The notes under the pieces are model-generated. The model was not told the DNA's origin. It ran no database searches and saw only the letters and a list, made by a program, of their open reading frames with translations. 64,000 bases of DNA, taken from NCBI GenBank assembly GCA_029254025.1, contig JAQWYK010000034.1:124001-188000 (forward strand). Reading direction: 5' to 3'. Source of the DNA: Crocinitomicaceae bacterium. Its GTDB lineage: Bacteria > Bacteroidota > Bacteroidia > Flavobacteriales_D > Crocinitomicaceae. Of this stretch, positions 23,869 through 32,919 are shown one piece after another (within the stretch, counting starts at the first letter, position 1; each line of letters starts with the position of its first letter). The position numbers and the translations under genes are program-made.

Positions 23869-25035
23869 TTACTTCATCAAAGATTTAATTTGTTGTTCCT
23901 TTCCTCCAGCCTTCGCTAATTCAATCAATTGTTTTTCAACTTTTTTAAGTAACCGTTTATCATTTGTTATAAGTGCTGTATTTCTAATAACAAGTAACAT
24001 TGGTGTTAAATTCAGTTGAAGTTGTTTACCCAAGGTCGTTTTCGGTACATACAACCCTTCTAGCTCTTTCAATAGTTGCTGATATATGTGTTGGTTTTTC
24101 GTGGCAAAATCGGCTGTATTTGTGGTAAAGCTAAGTCCTTCTATTTCCAAAAATGATCTTATGGAATTTAAATAAGGCGAAGGAACAGTCATCGAAATAT
24201 GAAGACCTATTGATGTATTGAGCTGAACCAATTCCTTCAAAAACTGTGTATCAACGAATGAAGATGTTGGCATTCGAAACCCCTTCTTCGCAAAACGCTG
24301 ACAATACGCTTGACTCTGCATTAAATCCAAACTCATAATCGTGACATCCGAACGATAGTTATTGATCTCCTGTAACATCCATAGCGGATATGTATCATTT
24401 GTTCCATGGGTGATCAACACACCGTTTTTGGGCATTGTCGCCAACACTAATTGGGCATAATTCAATAAATCATCTGAAAAATACTTGCTATCGGAAAGTT
24501 TCTTCAAGTAAGTAAGTTTTTCGGCACCACCCGTAATTTCATAATAAGCAGCAAGGTGTAATTGAACCACCTTATTGGTAGGATTAAGTCGCTCAGCCTC
24601 CTTTAAATACCCAATTTTTGAAACATCATAGTTTCCAATTTGATATTCTGCCAATTGATATTCAAAACCTGTTGGATTCGCAGAACGCATTGACTCAAGC
24701 TTCAAATTCATCTCCATAATTTCTTCAGGAGTAGCAGATTTACGGGAAGTCGATTTTTTAGAGGTACTGTAGGTGTTTTGGAAAGCTGCACTCGCCTGAA
24801 GGTAACGTTGCTGAATTAAAGAAGACTCAGGAGATACGATATCCTGAGCACTCATTACGCGCGTGGATTTATCCTTTTTCCGAATTTCTTCGCGTACAAC
24901 GGGCTCAGCATAATTCGAATTCATGGCTGGGGAAACGGAGTTTTCTTTCTCCTCCTCTTGCTTTTCAGGGGAATTTTGCTGCGCAACAGACAACTGATAA
25001 AGTAAAAATAAACCGATAAACAAAATGTACTTCAT
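23869..25035 (-). CDS. Secreted protein with TPR-like and DUF2723-like C-terminal region
   Basis: A 388-residue protein with a signal peptide (about 1-18, LLYQLSVAQ), a charged and Ser-rich stretch (20-85), then helical repeats (EYQLAEYQIGNYDVSKIGYL) and a domain near 205-320 with GVLITHGTNDTYPLWMLQEI and RSDVTIMSLDLMQSQ. The latter resembles the soluble C-terminal portion of DUF2723-type membrane glycosyltransferase proteins, here without any membrane helices. It lies first in the sigma-factor operon, so it may be a periplasmic partner of the sigma/anti-sigma pair or its first product. Function unknown. Confidence 0.8.
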   Translation of the reverse strand: MKYILFIGLFLLYQLSVAQQNSPEKQEEEKENSVSPAMNSNYAEPVVREEIRKKDKSTRVMSAQDIVSPESSLIQQRYLQASAAFQNTYSTSKKSTSRKSATPEEIMEMNLKLESMRSANPTGFEYQLAEYQIGNYDVSKIGYLKEAERLNPTNKVVQLHLAAYYEITGGAEKLTYLKKLSDSKYFSDDLLNYAQLVLATMPKNGVLITHGTNDTYPLWMLQEINNYRSDVTIMSLDLMQSQAYCQRFAKKGFRMPTSSFVDTQFLKELVQLNTSIGLHISMTVPSPYLNSIRSFLEIEGLSFTTNTADFATKNQHIYQQLLKELEGLYVPKTTLGKQLQLNLTPMLLVIRNTALITNDKRLLKKVEKQLIELAKAGGKEQQIKSLMK

Positions 25036-25063
25036 TCTTGTTAATTTTGGGTGCCGTACACCT

Positions 25064-25071
25064 CAAATGTA
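25064..25071 (-). promoter_or_regulatory. -7 element of the ECF operon
   Basis: Minus-strand TACATTTG, about 24-30 bases before the first start codon. No clear -33 partner. The housekeeping-type element suggests basal expression in addition to any autoregulation. Confidence 0.45.
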
Positions 25072-25119
25072 CAAAGGTTCATTGGGAATATGATAAAGTT
25101 GAAATAATTTCCTTTCTAC

Positions 25120-25377
25120 ATGAAAATTAGTCAAAGTGAATTTAGGAAACTAACGTTAGAAAAACGATATACCCTACTGAAAAAAGAAGGGGATTATATT
25201 GGTGCGCGCTCACATGGAGTTCACCGAATTCACCTCTTCGCAATTTGTGGTTTTTACGTTGAGGTTTGGATAGTGATTAGTCTAAATCAGGTTCACTGGA
25301 TAGAAATTCAAGAAAATCAATCTGTTTTGGCTGAATATGCTTCACAGATAGATGTGCGCAAAGAGCTGGATTTATAA
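25120..25377 (+). CDS. Small hypothetical protein conserved-looking in Bacteroidota
   Basis: An 85-residue soluble protein starting MKISQSEFRKLTLEKRYTLL, with RSHGVHRIHLFAICGFYVEVW in the middle and an acidic C-terminus. Composition and codon use are those of a real gene and the pattern of a short helical front followed by strands is like small Bacteroidota proteins of unknown function. There is no signal peptide. It ends just before a bidirectional terminator, which supports expression. Confidence 0.65.
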   Translation: MKISQSEFRKLTLEKRYTLLKKEGDYIGARSHGVHRIHLFAICGFYVEVWIVISLNQVHWIEIQENQSVLAEYASQIDVRKELDL

Positions 25378-25393
25378 CTAATGTATACTTCTT

Positions 25394-25434
25394 GAAAAAA
25401 AATGAGCTACCTCCTAGAGATAGCTCATTTCATT
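25394..25434. terminator. Bidirectional terminator between the small gene and yajC operon
   Basis: A perfect 10-bp inverted repeat (25400-25409 with 25421-25430). On the minus strand it is followed by a run of eight T (25393-25400 region), giving strong termination of nusB-DUF1573-yajC; on the plus strand the T-run is weaker. Confidence 0.8.
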
Positions 25435-25447
25435 TGTTCTAATAGCA

Positions 25448-25729
25448 CTATTTCTGAGCCCCTAATTGAGGATCTATTCCATTCGATACAGCTGATTTTT
25501 CAACTCTGAGTTTACCCCCTTCACAAGACAGTAATACTGTTGTATCATTAACTTCGAGAATTTTTCCGTGAATACCACCAATGGTAATTACTTTATCCCC
25601 TGCAGCGAGACTTTCTCTATACTTTTTCAATTCTTTTTGTTTCTTCATTTGAGGACGTATCATAAAAAAATAGAATACCCCTAAAATCAATAACAACATA
25701 ACTAACTGAGAACCTCCTTCTCCACCCAT
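25448..25729 (-). CDS. yajC: Preprotein translocase subunit YajC
   Basis: A 93-residue inner-membrane protein with one helix (about 8-24, [19 protein letters not shown]) and a cytosolic domain with [19 protein letters not shown] and [10 protein letters not shown], the YajC hallmark. YajC binds SecDF and helps Sec-dependent export. It is last in the nusB-DUF1573-yajC operon. Confidence 0.96.
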   Translation of the reverse strand: MGGEGGSQLVMLLLILGVFYFFMIRPQMKKQKELKKYRESLAAGDKVITIGGIHGKILEVNDTTVLLSCEGGKLRVEKSAVSNGIDPQLGAQK

Positions 25730-25762
25730 AACTTACTCTTTTTTGTTTATACTATTTATTAA

Positions 25763-26164
25763 TTAATCAATCACGGTTGCTTTGATCGTCACTTTCGTTG
25801 TTGAAGGACGTGTATTTGCCGTAATTGTAATTGGCTTATTTATAATTCCTTTTCCTGTTTTATCTGTATCTACCTCAGCATTAATATATGCCGTTTCTCC
25901 CGGAGCAACTGGGTCTGTATCATAACTTGGAACGGTGCAAGAACAAGCAGGCTTTACATTGGCAATCACCAATGGATAATCTCCTACATTCTTAATTCCG
26001 ATTTTGGCTTTAACGATTTCTCCTTTTGCTACTGTTCCTGCGTCATAGATTGCTTCATATTCTACCGATGTATATTGACCCACTGTTGCTTCAGTCTCGC
26101 CCGAACATGCGGTTATTACAACTAATCCAACCATCAAAAAACTACCCAATAGAAACTTTTTCAT
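25763..26164 (-). CDS. DUF1573 lipoprotein
   Basis: A 133-residue protein with a lipoprotein signal ending VVITAC (Cys20) followed by the DUF1573 domain: immunoglobulin-like strands with KIGIKNVGDYPLVIANVKPA, CSCTVPSYDTDPVAPGE and TGKGIINKPITITANT. DUF1573 domains are widespread in Bacteroidota and probably bind surface partners through their CSC motif; no molecular function is known. It sits between nusB and yajC, an order conserved in this phylum. Confidence 0.9.
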   Translation of the reverse strand: MKKFLLGSFLMVGLVVITACSGETEATVGQYTSVEYEAIYDAGTVAKGEIVKAKIGIKNVGDYPLVIANVKPACSCTVPSYDTDPVAPGETAYINAEVDTDKTGKGIINKPITITANTRPSTTKVTIKATVID

Positions 26165-26173
26165 CCTTTACAT

Positions 26174-27121
26174 TTAATTCATTAAACCTCTACCCACTTT
26201 CTGGATTTTATTCTCTTTCTCCAAACGCAACACTGCATTATCCAGAACACCATTAATAAACGTATTACTTTTGGGTGTACTGTAAAATTTTGAAATCTCA
26301 ATGTACTCATTGAGCGTTACTTTCTTCGGAATATTGTTAAACGTTTGAAGTTCAGTAATTGCCATTTTCATAAGAATAACATCCATCTTGGCAATTCGTT
26401 CGATTTCCCAATTTTTTGTAAGCTCGTCAATTAACCCTTCATTTTCCTTGTCTAGTTGAATGGTTTGTCTGAACAAGTTGCGTACAAAATCTTGTTCATC
26501 ATCATCCTCTTTATAAAGCGGAAGAATATAATTTGCACCATCACGTTGAAACGTCTTCAACGTTTTGATTACCATGGAGCACGCTAAATCAATATCATCC
26601 AACCAATGAATGCTCTTTTCTTCAAAGTAATGGTATAACCCTTCGTAATTCGCTACTTCAATTTTGAATAGGGCAACGGCAAATGCTTTATCTTCTTCAA
26701 AGCCATCTGCATCATTATTCATAAACTCAAAATAAGTCTCAGAGTCTCGAACTTGAAGGAACATTTTTCTAAAAATCTCTTGTTCCTCAGCTCCTAACCA
26801 ATTCACAGATCGTTCTTCACTGATTTTTCTTAATTGAGCGTGATCTTCAATCTTTTTAATCAATTCATTCTCAACAAATTTCATGTTTGGATTCAAATCT
26901 GCTTCAGTTGGTAGAAGTTTCTTTTTGTTCTCCTCAATTCGATGCAGCGCTTTTTGCTTTAGCTCTGGAAGCGTTAACAACAAGAAAATATACAAATCAT
27001 AAATACGTTCGATGGCATTCATCATTTCCTTCTCACTTTTGAGAAGATTCTCTTCATTCGATTGGAAATACGCATAAAGCGCTTGTAAAACCTTAATTCT
27101 TAAATGTCTTCTATTCAGCAT
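26174..27121 (-). CDS. nusB: Transcription antitermination protein NusB (long Bacteroidota form)
   Basis: A 315-residue protein beginning MLNRRHLRIKVLQALYAYFQ, the NusB RNA-binding start, with the closing NusB helix near residues 245-300 (MDVILMKMAITELQTF, VTLNEYIEISKFYSTPKS, FINGVLDNAV). NusB joins S10 to bind boxA in rRNA antitermination. Enterobacterial NusB is about 140 residues; the extra central segment is normal for this phylum. First gene of the operon. Confidence 0.93.
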   Translation of the reverse strand: MLNRRHLRIKVLQALYAYFQSNEENLLKSEKEMMNAIERIYDLYIFLLLTLPELKQKALHRIEENKKKLLPTEADLNPNMKFVENELIKKIEDHAQLRKISEERSVNWLGAEEQEIFRKMFLQVRDSETYFEFMNNDADGFEEDKAFAVALFKIEVANYEGLYHYFEEKSIHWLDDIDLACSMVIKTLKTFQRDGANYILPLYKEDDDEQDFVRNLFRQTIQLDKENEGLIDELTKNWEIERIAKMDVILMKMAITELQTFNNIPKKVTLNEYIEISKFYSTPKSNTFINGVLDNAVLRLEKENKIQKVGRGLMN

Positions 27122-27130
27122 TACCTCGTT

Positions 27131-28228
27131 TTACATGGGAAGTTTAACCTTACCAATAGCTTCAATTCTTTCCTCTGCCATTATATTTGCTATGACATAT
27201 GTTGGTATATTTTCGGATTGAGATCGATCTACAATACCATAAATTGTATCATAAATGGCCTCGGCTTTGTCCATTGCCCATTTGGCATCTTGTCCATCTA
27301 CCTCGGCAAAACAGTTAATAACACCGCCAGCATTCAAGGCAAAGTCAGGAGCATAAATAATCCCTTTCTCCATCACAATCTTTCCATGAACAGCTTCTTG
27401 TGCCAATTGATTATTTGCTGCACCTGCGATGATTGAACATTTCAAGCGACTCAATGTATCGTCATTTACCGTTGCTCCTAATGCACATGGCGCATAGATG
27501 TCTACATCGATATCATAGATTTCATTCAATCCAACAACTTTGGCATTATACTGAGAAGAAATACGTTTTAACGATTCTTCGTGAATGTCAGAAATAAATA
27601 CTTGAGCTCCTTCTTCTGCCAAGTGCTTAACCAGGTATTCACCAACATGACCTACTCCTTGAACGGCCACCTTCTTACCAGCTAAACTATCTGAACCATA
27701 CTGTTTCTTTGCACAGGCTTTCATTCCCATGTAGGTTCCGAAAGCAGTAACAGGTGAAGGATCACCACTTTTCCCTGGCAAACCAGCTACGTGTTTTGTT
27801 TCCTTACTCACGTAAACCATATCTTTTGGAGAAATACCGACATCCTCCGCTGTAATATATTTACCCGCTAAACTATCGACAAATTTTCCGAAACGACGAA
27901 ACAACGCTTCTGACTTCATTGAGCGCGCGTCACCAATGATGACTGCTTTTCCTCCACCGAGATTAAGACCAGCCAGAGAATTTTTATAGGTCATCCCTCT
28001 CGACAATCGAAGAACGTCGTTCAAAGCTTCCATTTCATTATTGTACATCCACATTCGGGTACCGCCTAAAGCAGGGCCTAGAACAGTATTATGCACTGCG
28101 ATGATGGCTTTGAGACCGGTAGCATTGTCATTACAAAAAAGTAATTGTTCATGACCTAGAGCACCCATCGCAGCGATCACTGGATTTTCGGATGAACTTG
28201 TTGCGTGGATTTCTTTTGTTTCTATCAT
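27131..28228 (-). CDS. Leucine (Leu/Phe/Val) dehydrogenase
   Basis: From ATG 28228 the enzyme is 365 residues. It has the amino-acid dehydrogenase active-site segment GLNLGGGKAVIIGD with the catalytic Lys, the PALGGTRMW region, and an NAD-binding Rossmann domain starting KKVAVQGVGHVGEYL. It reversibly deaminates branched-chain amino acids to 2-oxo acids using NAD and is common in marine Bacteroidota. The frame extends to ATG 28252, but the inner start agrees better with homologues beginning just before the first strand. It ends 9 bases before the nusB start codon on the same strand, so readthrough into the nusB operon is likely. Confidence 0.93.
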   Translation of the reverse strand: MIETKEIHATSSSENPVIAAMGALGHEQLLFCNDNATGLKAIIAVHNTVLGPALGGTRMWMYNNEMEALNDVLRLSRGMTYKNSLAGLNLGGGKAVIIGDARSMKSEALFRRFGKFVDSLAGKYITAEDVGISPKDMVYVSKETKHVAGLPGKSGDPSPVTAFGTYMGMKACAKKQYGSDSLAGKKVAVQGVGHVGEYLVKHLAEEGAQVFISDIHEESLKRISSQYNAKVVGLNEIYDIDVDIYAPCALGATVNDDTLSRLKCSIIAGAANNQLAQEAVHGKIVMEKGIIYAPDFALNAGGVINCFAEVDGQDAKWAMDKAEAIYDTIYGIVDRSQSENIPTYVIANIMAEERIEAIGKVKLPM

Positions 28229-28269
28229 TTCAATGATCAATAATTTAAACATCTTTTAAATCTAATGGT

Positions 28270-28277
28270 TAATTTTG
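28270..28277 (+). promoter_or_regulatory. -7 element of the ABC transporter-uvrA operon
   Basis: TAATTTTG on the plus strand; predicted leader about 40 bases. It lies opposite the leader of the divergent leucine dehydrogenase gene. Confidence 0.5.
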
Positions 28278-28304
28278 CACGCAAGCATTCACCATTAGAC
28301 GTTG

Positions 28305-28312
28305 CAAAAATA
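28305..28312 (-). promoter_or_regulatory. -7 element of the leucine dehydrogenase gene
   Basis: Minus-strand TATTTTTG, about 75 bases before ATG 28228. The two divergent promoters overlap in their transcribed leaders. Confidence 0.5.
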
Positions 28313-28324
28313 GAAAATTAATAC

Positions 28325-30094
28325 ATGAAGTCTCTCAGCTATCTGAACAAATATTTTTTTAAGTACAAATGGCAATTGCTTTTGGGAATCCTTTTCACGT
28401 TTGGACTGAATTACTTATATGTTCAAATGCCCGTAATTGTTGGTTCAGCTGTAGATACTCTAGAGGATAATTTTAATCCAGAAAACTGGCTAAATATTGC
28501 GCTAACAATGGGTGGGATTTACATTGCATTTTCTTTAGGAAAAGGCATACTGTTGTTCTTTCAACGACAAATGATCATTAAGATGTCTCGGTACATTGAA
28601 TTCGATCTCAAAAATGAAATCTATGCTCATTACCAACGATTGAGCTACTCCTTCTACAAACGCAATAGTACGGGCGATTTAATGAATCGAATTTCAGAAG
28701 ATGTAGCCAAAGTTCGAATGTACCTTGGACCGGGAGTAATGTACACCGTCAATTTAGTGATTTTGTTTGCTTTTGTCCTTTACTTCATGCTTAACATTAA
28801 CATAGAGTTGACCTTATATGTGTTGGCTCCGCTTCCATTAATGTCATTTTTGATTTACAAAGTTTCCAGCACGATGAATCGGCAAAGTGAGGAAGTGCAG
28901 CGTGAACAATCAAGAATCTCAACCATAGTTCAAGAATCTTTTTCAGGAATTACAGTGCTAAAAGCATATGGCGGTGAATCACGCTTCGAATCTCAATTTA
29001 ATGCCTCTTCAGATAGCTACCTAAAAAAACAAATGAATTTGGTGAAAACCAATGCGCTTTTCATGCCAACGATCACTTTTCTTATAGGCCTGAGCACAGT
29101 ATTAACGATTTATTTGGGCGGGGTTCTTTCTGCAGAAGCGCAATCCACTTTATCCAGTGGAAACATTCTTACTTTTATTTTTTATGTCAACATGCTTACT
29201 TGGCCCTTTGCTTCGGTGGGATGGGTAACCTCTTTAGTTCAACGAGCAGCAGCGAGTCAGGAAAGAATCAATGAATTCTTGCAGGAACAACCTGAAATTA
29301 GTAACCCTACTCAAGAACCATTTCAATTCAAAGGAAAAATCTCATTCAAAAACGTAAGTTACACCTATCCAAACTCAGGTATTCAAGCAATTAAAAACCT
29401 TTCTTTCACGGTGGAAAAAGGACAAACCATTGCCATTTTAGGAAGAACAGGATCCGGAAAAAGCTCAGTAATTAATCTCGTGATGCGTCAATTTGACCCC
29501 ACTGAAGGAAGCATATCCATTGATAACCAACCGCTATCTTCTATCAACGTTGAAGATTTTCGAAATCAAACAGGTGTCGTACCACAGGAGGTATTCTTAT
29601 TTTCTGATTCGATTCGCAATAATATTAAGTTTGGACTCAACGAAGGAGAAGATAGAACAGATAAAGAATTGAACGAAATCATGAAAGTCGCTCATGTCTA
29701 TCATAACGTTGTTGATTTTCCAGATGGATTAGATACATTACTTGGCGAACGCGGCGTAAACTTGAGTGGTGGACAAAAGCAGCGTTTATCGATATGTAGA
29801 GCACTCATCCGGAAACCAAAATTTTTAATTTTAGACGATTGTCTGAGTGCTGTGGACACAGAAACGGAGGAAATTATACTGAATAATCTAAAGGCACAAA
29901 TACGGGACAATACAACATTAATTGTTAGCCATCGAGTGTCATCCATTCGCTACGCGGACAAAATAATTGTGTTGGAAGACGGAGAAAAAATAGAAGAAGG
30001 TAGTCACGAGGAACTTTTAGCCAAAAAAGGTGTTTACCATGAGGTGTATCAAAAACAACTTCTCGAAGGTGAGCAGAAGGAAAACAATGACTAA
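28325..30094 (+). CDS. ABC transporter half-molecule (permease-ATPase), MsbA/BmrC-like
   Basis: A 589-residue exporter half: six membrane helices (1-310) then an ATPase domain (about 340-580). The ATPase has Walker A GRTGSGKSS, Q-loop VVPQE, signature LSGGQKQR, Walker B FLILDD and switch SHR. In place of the catalytic glutamate after Walker B it has Asp (LDDCLSAVD), as in the degenerate subunit of heterodimeric exporters such as BmrC/BmrD or TM287/288. It therefore may pair with another half-transporter encoded elsewhere. It overlaps uvrA by one base (TAATG). Confidence 0.93.
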   Translation: MKSLSYLNKYFFKYKWQLLLGILFTFGLNYLYVQMPVIVGSAVDTLEDNFNPENWLNIALTMGGIYIAFSLGKGILLFFQRQMIIKMSRYIEFDLKNEIYAHYQRLSYSFYKRNSTGDLMNRISEDVAKVRMYLGPGVMYTVNLVILFAFVLYFMLNINIELTLYVLAPLPLMSFLIYKVSSTMNRQSEEVQREQSRISTIVQESFSGITVLKAYGGESRFESQFNASSDSYLKKQMNLVKTNALFMPTITFLIGLSTVLTIYLGGVLSAEAQSTLSSGNILTFIFYVNMLTWPFASVGWVTSLVQRAAASQERINEFLQEQPEISNPTQEPFQFKGKISFKNVSYTYPNSGIQAIKNLSFTVEKGQTIAILGRTGSGKSSVINLVMRQFDPTEGSISIDNQPLSSINVEDFRNQTGVVPQEVFLFSDSIRNNIKFGLNEGEDRTDKELNEIMKVAHVYHNVVDFPDGLDTLLGERGVNLSGGQKQRLSICRALIRKPKFLILDDCLSAVDTETEEIILNNLKAQIRDNTTLIVSHRVSSIRYADKIIVLEDGEKIEEGSHEELLAKKGVYHEVYQKQLLEGEQKENND

Positions 30095-32874
30095 TGGCTG
30101 AAGAAAATATCCATATCAAGGGCGCGCGCGTTCACAATTTAAAAAATATGGAAGTGAAAATTCCACACGGTAAAATGACCGTAATCACTGGGCTCTCAGG
30201 ATCTGGAAAATCCTCCTTAGCATTTGATACTCTCTATGCCGAGGGGCAGCGTCGCTATATAGAAAGCCTTTCTTCCTATGCACGTCAATTTTTGGGTAAA
30301 CTTGATAAACCCGATGTAGATTTTATCAAAGGTGTTTCGCCGGCAATTGCCATTCAGCAAAAGGTAATTTCTACGAATCCGCGATCCACCGTAGGAACAG
30401 TAACAGAAATCTATGACTACCTGAAGATTTTGTTTGCTCGAATTGGTAAAACATATTCCCCCATTTCCAATGAGATAGTCAAAAAACATTCGGTTACAGA
30501 TGTTATTGATGCCTTACATAAACAGCCGGAAGGAACAAGAGCATTAATCATTGCTCCTATCCATGATTACCAAAGGTATGGCTTTCAGCGACAATTGGAG
30601 ATCTTCAAGGAACAAGGCTACGCCAGAGTTATCGTAGACGAAGTTATGCAATCACTTGATGAATCGATTGCTCTCGGAGAAATAGAGCCTTCCTCTCTCG
30701 GACTCGTGATCGATCGAATCACCACAAAAAAAGAAGACGAGGAGAATGATGCTCGTTTAGCAGACTCCGTTCAACTAGCCTTTGCAGAAGGCAAAGGCTA
30801 TTGCACAATCAACTTCCCCACTGAAGGAATAAATACAACCTTTTCAAACCGTTTCGAACTAGACGGCATAGAATTCGTTGAGCCGAGTGAACATTTCTTC
30901 ACTTTTAACAATCCATATGGAGCATGTAAAACGTGTGAAGGCTTTGGATCTGTGATTGGAATTGATGAAGATTTGGTTATCCCGAACAGATCCATGTCCG
31001 TGTATGAAGGCGCTGTGATGCCCTGGAAAGGAGAAAAAATGAGTCGTTACCTAGACAAATTCATACGGCAAGCTGCTAAAGTCAACTTCCCAATACACCG
31101 TCCAGTCGAGAAATTGAGCGAAGGAGAATATCAACTGCTGTGGGAAGGTAACAAAGAGATAGACGGGATCAATAATTTTTTCGGATTTATAGAGTCTAAA
31201 CTCTATAAAATTTACCACCGTGTCCTACTCGCAAAATATCGCGGTAAAACGCTTTGTAAAGATTGTCGCGGAACGCGTTTGCGCAAGGATGCAAATTATG
31301 TAAAAGTGGATGGAAAAACGATTACAGATATGGTTTTATCCTCCATTGAGGATAACCTCAATTTTTTTCAAGGCATTCAACTTGATGCCTTTGACCAATC
31401 TGTTGCAGGAAGAATTCTAACCGAAATTCAAAATAGATTACAATGGTTGTCAGATGTAGGCTTGGGTTACCTTACGCTTAACCGGCAAGCCAACTCCCTT
31501 TCTGGGGGTGAGTCACAACGCATAAACCTGGCTACTTCTTTAGGAAGTAGCTTGGTGGGATCCATGTATATTTTAGACGAACCAAGTATTGGATTACATC
31601 CGCGCGACACGGAACGGTTGATTGGAGTATTGAAATCCTTAAAAGAACTTGGCAATACCGTAATTATTGTTGAACACGAAGAAGCTGTAATGATGGCTGC
31701 CGACGAAATACTCGATATCGGACCAAAGGCTGGTATTCACGGAGGAAATCTAGTTTTTCAAGGAACGCATGCTGCACTGAAGAAGGCAAAAAATAGTTTA
31801 ACAGCCGACTACCTTTCCGGACGGCGTGAAATACCTATACCAAAAAAGCGTCGAAAAAGTCCCAACAAAATAACCATTGAGCAAGCTCGAGAAAATAATC
31901 TTAAAGGCATTGACGTAGCGTTTCCGCTGCATGAGTTGGTATGCATCTCAGGTGTCAGTGGCTCAGGAAAATCGACACTTGTAAAACAATTGCTTTACCC
32001 AGCCGTGCGCAAACATTTAGGAATTTACGGTGATAAAATCGGGAAATTCGGAGGAATTTCAGGTGATCTTTCACGTATTCAGGCCGTCGAGCTTATTGAT
32101 CAAAATCCAATTGGGCGCAGTTCTCGAAGTAACCCAGTTACATATGTAAAAGCATTTGATGAAATTCGTGATTTATTTGCCAAACAAGTCGTCTCTAAGG
32201 CGCGGGCTTACAAACCTGGTTTTTTCAGCTTTAATGTACCTGGAGGTCGGTGTGACCGTTGCGAAGGCGAAGGTATCATTACTGTATCCATGCAATTTAT
32301 GGCTGATGTTCATTTAACGTGTGAAAGTTGCCATGGAAAACGGTACAAAAACGAAACACTTGAGGTGACTTACCGCGGGCAAACAATCTCTGATATACTC
32401 GACATGAATATCGAAGATGCCTTTCACTTTTTTGCAGCCATCGACGAACGTTTAGAACAAAAGATTGCAGAAAAAATTCAACCGCTCGTTGATGTTGGGC
32501 TCGGTTATCTTCAAATGGGACAGCCATCCTCTACCCTTTCAGGAGGAGAGGCTCAACGGATTAAACTCGCATCATTTTTAGCTAAGGCAAAAAAACCGAC
32601 GCCTACCTTATTCATTTTTGACGAGCCAACGACAGGATTGCATTTTTATGATATCGAGAAACTCTTAGTCGCATTAAATCGACTGATTGACATAGGACAC
32701 TCGGTGATTGTAATCGAGCATGACATGGACGTACTCAAATGCGCCGACCATATTATTGATTTGGGACCTGAAGGAGGAGTTAATGGTGGTTACCTTCAAT
32801 TTTCAGGAACCCCTGAAGAGCTCATAGCATCCACTGAGAGCTTTACTGGTGAGTATATGAAATCCAAGTTATAA
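30094..32874 (+). CDS. uvrA: Excinuclease ABC subunit A
   Basis: A 926-residue UvrA, the damage-recognition ATPase of nucleotide excision repair, at standard length. It has two ATP sites: Walker A GLSGSGKSS (residue about 32) and GVSGSGKST, with two LSGGE signatures (NSLSGGESQR, STLSGGEAQR) and two Walker B/His switches. Two zinc modules are visible: CKTCEGFG...CKDCRGTR and CDRCEGEG...CESCHGKR. It is the second gene of the operon with the ABC half-transporter and is followed by a terminator. Confidence 0.98.
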   Translation: MAEENIHIKGARVHNLKNMEVKIPHGKMTVITGLSGSGKSSLAFDTLYAEGQRRYIESLSSYARQFLGKLDKPDVDFIKGVSPAIAIQQKVISTNPRSTVGTVTEIYDYLKILFARIGKTYSPISNEIVKKHSVTDVIDALHKQPEGTRALIIAPIHDYQRYGFQRQLEIFKEQGYARVIVDEVMQSLDESIALGEIEPSSLGLVIDRITTKKEDEENDARLADSVQLAFAEGKGYCTINFPTEGINTTFSNRFELDGIEFVEPSEHFFTFNNPYGACKTCEGFGSVIGIDEDLVIPNRSMSVYEGAVMPWKGEKMSRYLDKFIRQAAKVNFPIHRPVEKLSEGEYQLLWEGNKEIDGINNFFGFIESKLYKIYHRVLLAKYRGKTLCKDCRGTRLRKDANYVKVDGKTITDMVLSSIEDNLNFFQGIQLDAFDQSVAGRILTEIQNRLQWLSDVGLGYLTLNRQANSLSGGESQRINLATSLGSSLVGSMYILDEPSIGLHPRDTERLIGVLKSLKELGNTVIIVEHEEAVMMAADEILDIGPKAGIHGGNLVFQGTHAALKKAKNSLTADYLSGRREIPIPKKRRKSPNKITIEQARENNLKGIDVAFPLHELVCISGVSGSGKSTLVKQLLYPAVRKHLGIYGDKIGKFGGISGDLSRIQAVELIDQNPIGRSSRSNPVTYVKAFDEIRDLFAKQVVSKARAYKPGFFSFNVPGGRCDRCEGEGIITVSMQFMADVHLTCESCHGKRYKNETLEVTYRGQTISDILDMNIEDAFHFFAAIDERLEQKIAEKIQPLVDVGLGYLQMGQPSSTLSGGEAQRIKLASFLAKAKKPTPTLFIFDEPTTGLHFYDIEKLLVALNRLIDIGHSVIVIEHDMDVLKCADHIIDLGPEGGVNGGYLQFSGTPEELIASTESFTGEYMKSKL

Positions 32875-32875
32875 A

Positions 32876-32908
32876 AAAGCCCGCTATTGATAGCAGGCTT
32901 TCTTTGAT
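32876..32908 (+). terminator. Terminator after uvrA
   Basis: An inverted repeat 32876-32901 with stem of 11 pairs, one internal mismatch and a 2-base loop (AAAGCC-C-GCTAT ... ATAGC-A-GGCTTT), then T-rich sequence. It also lies just beyond the stop of the convergent OmpA-family gene. Confidence 0.75.
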
Positions 32909-32919
32909 TTCAAAATATC

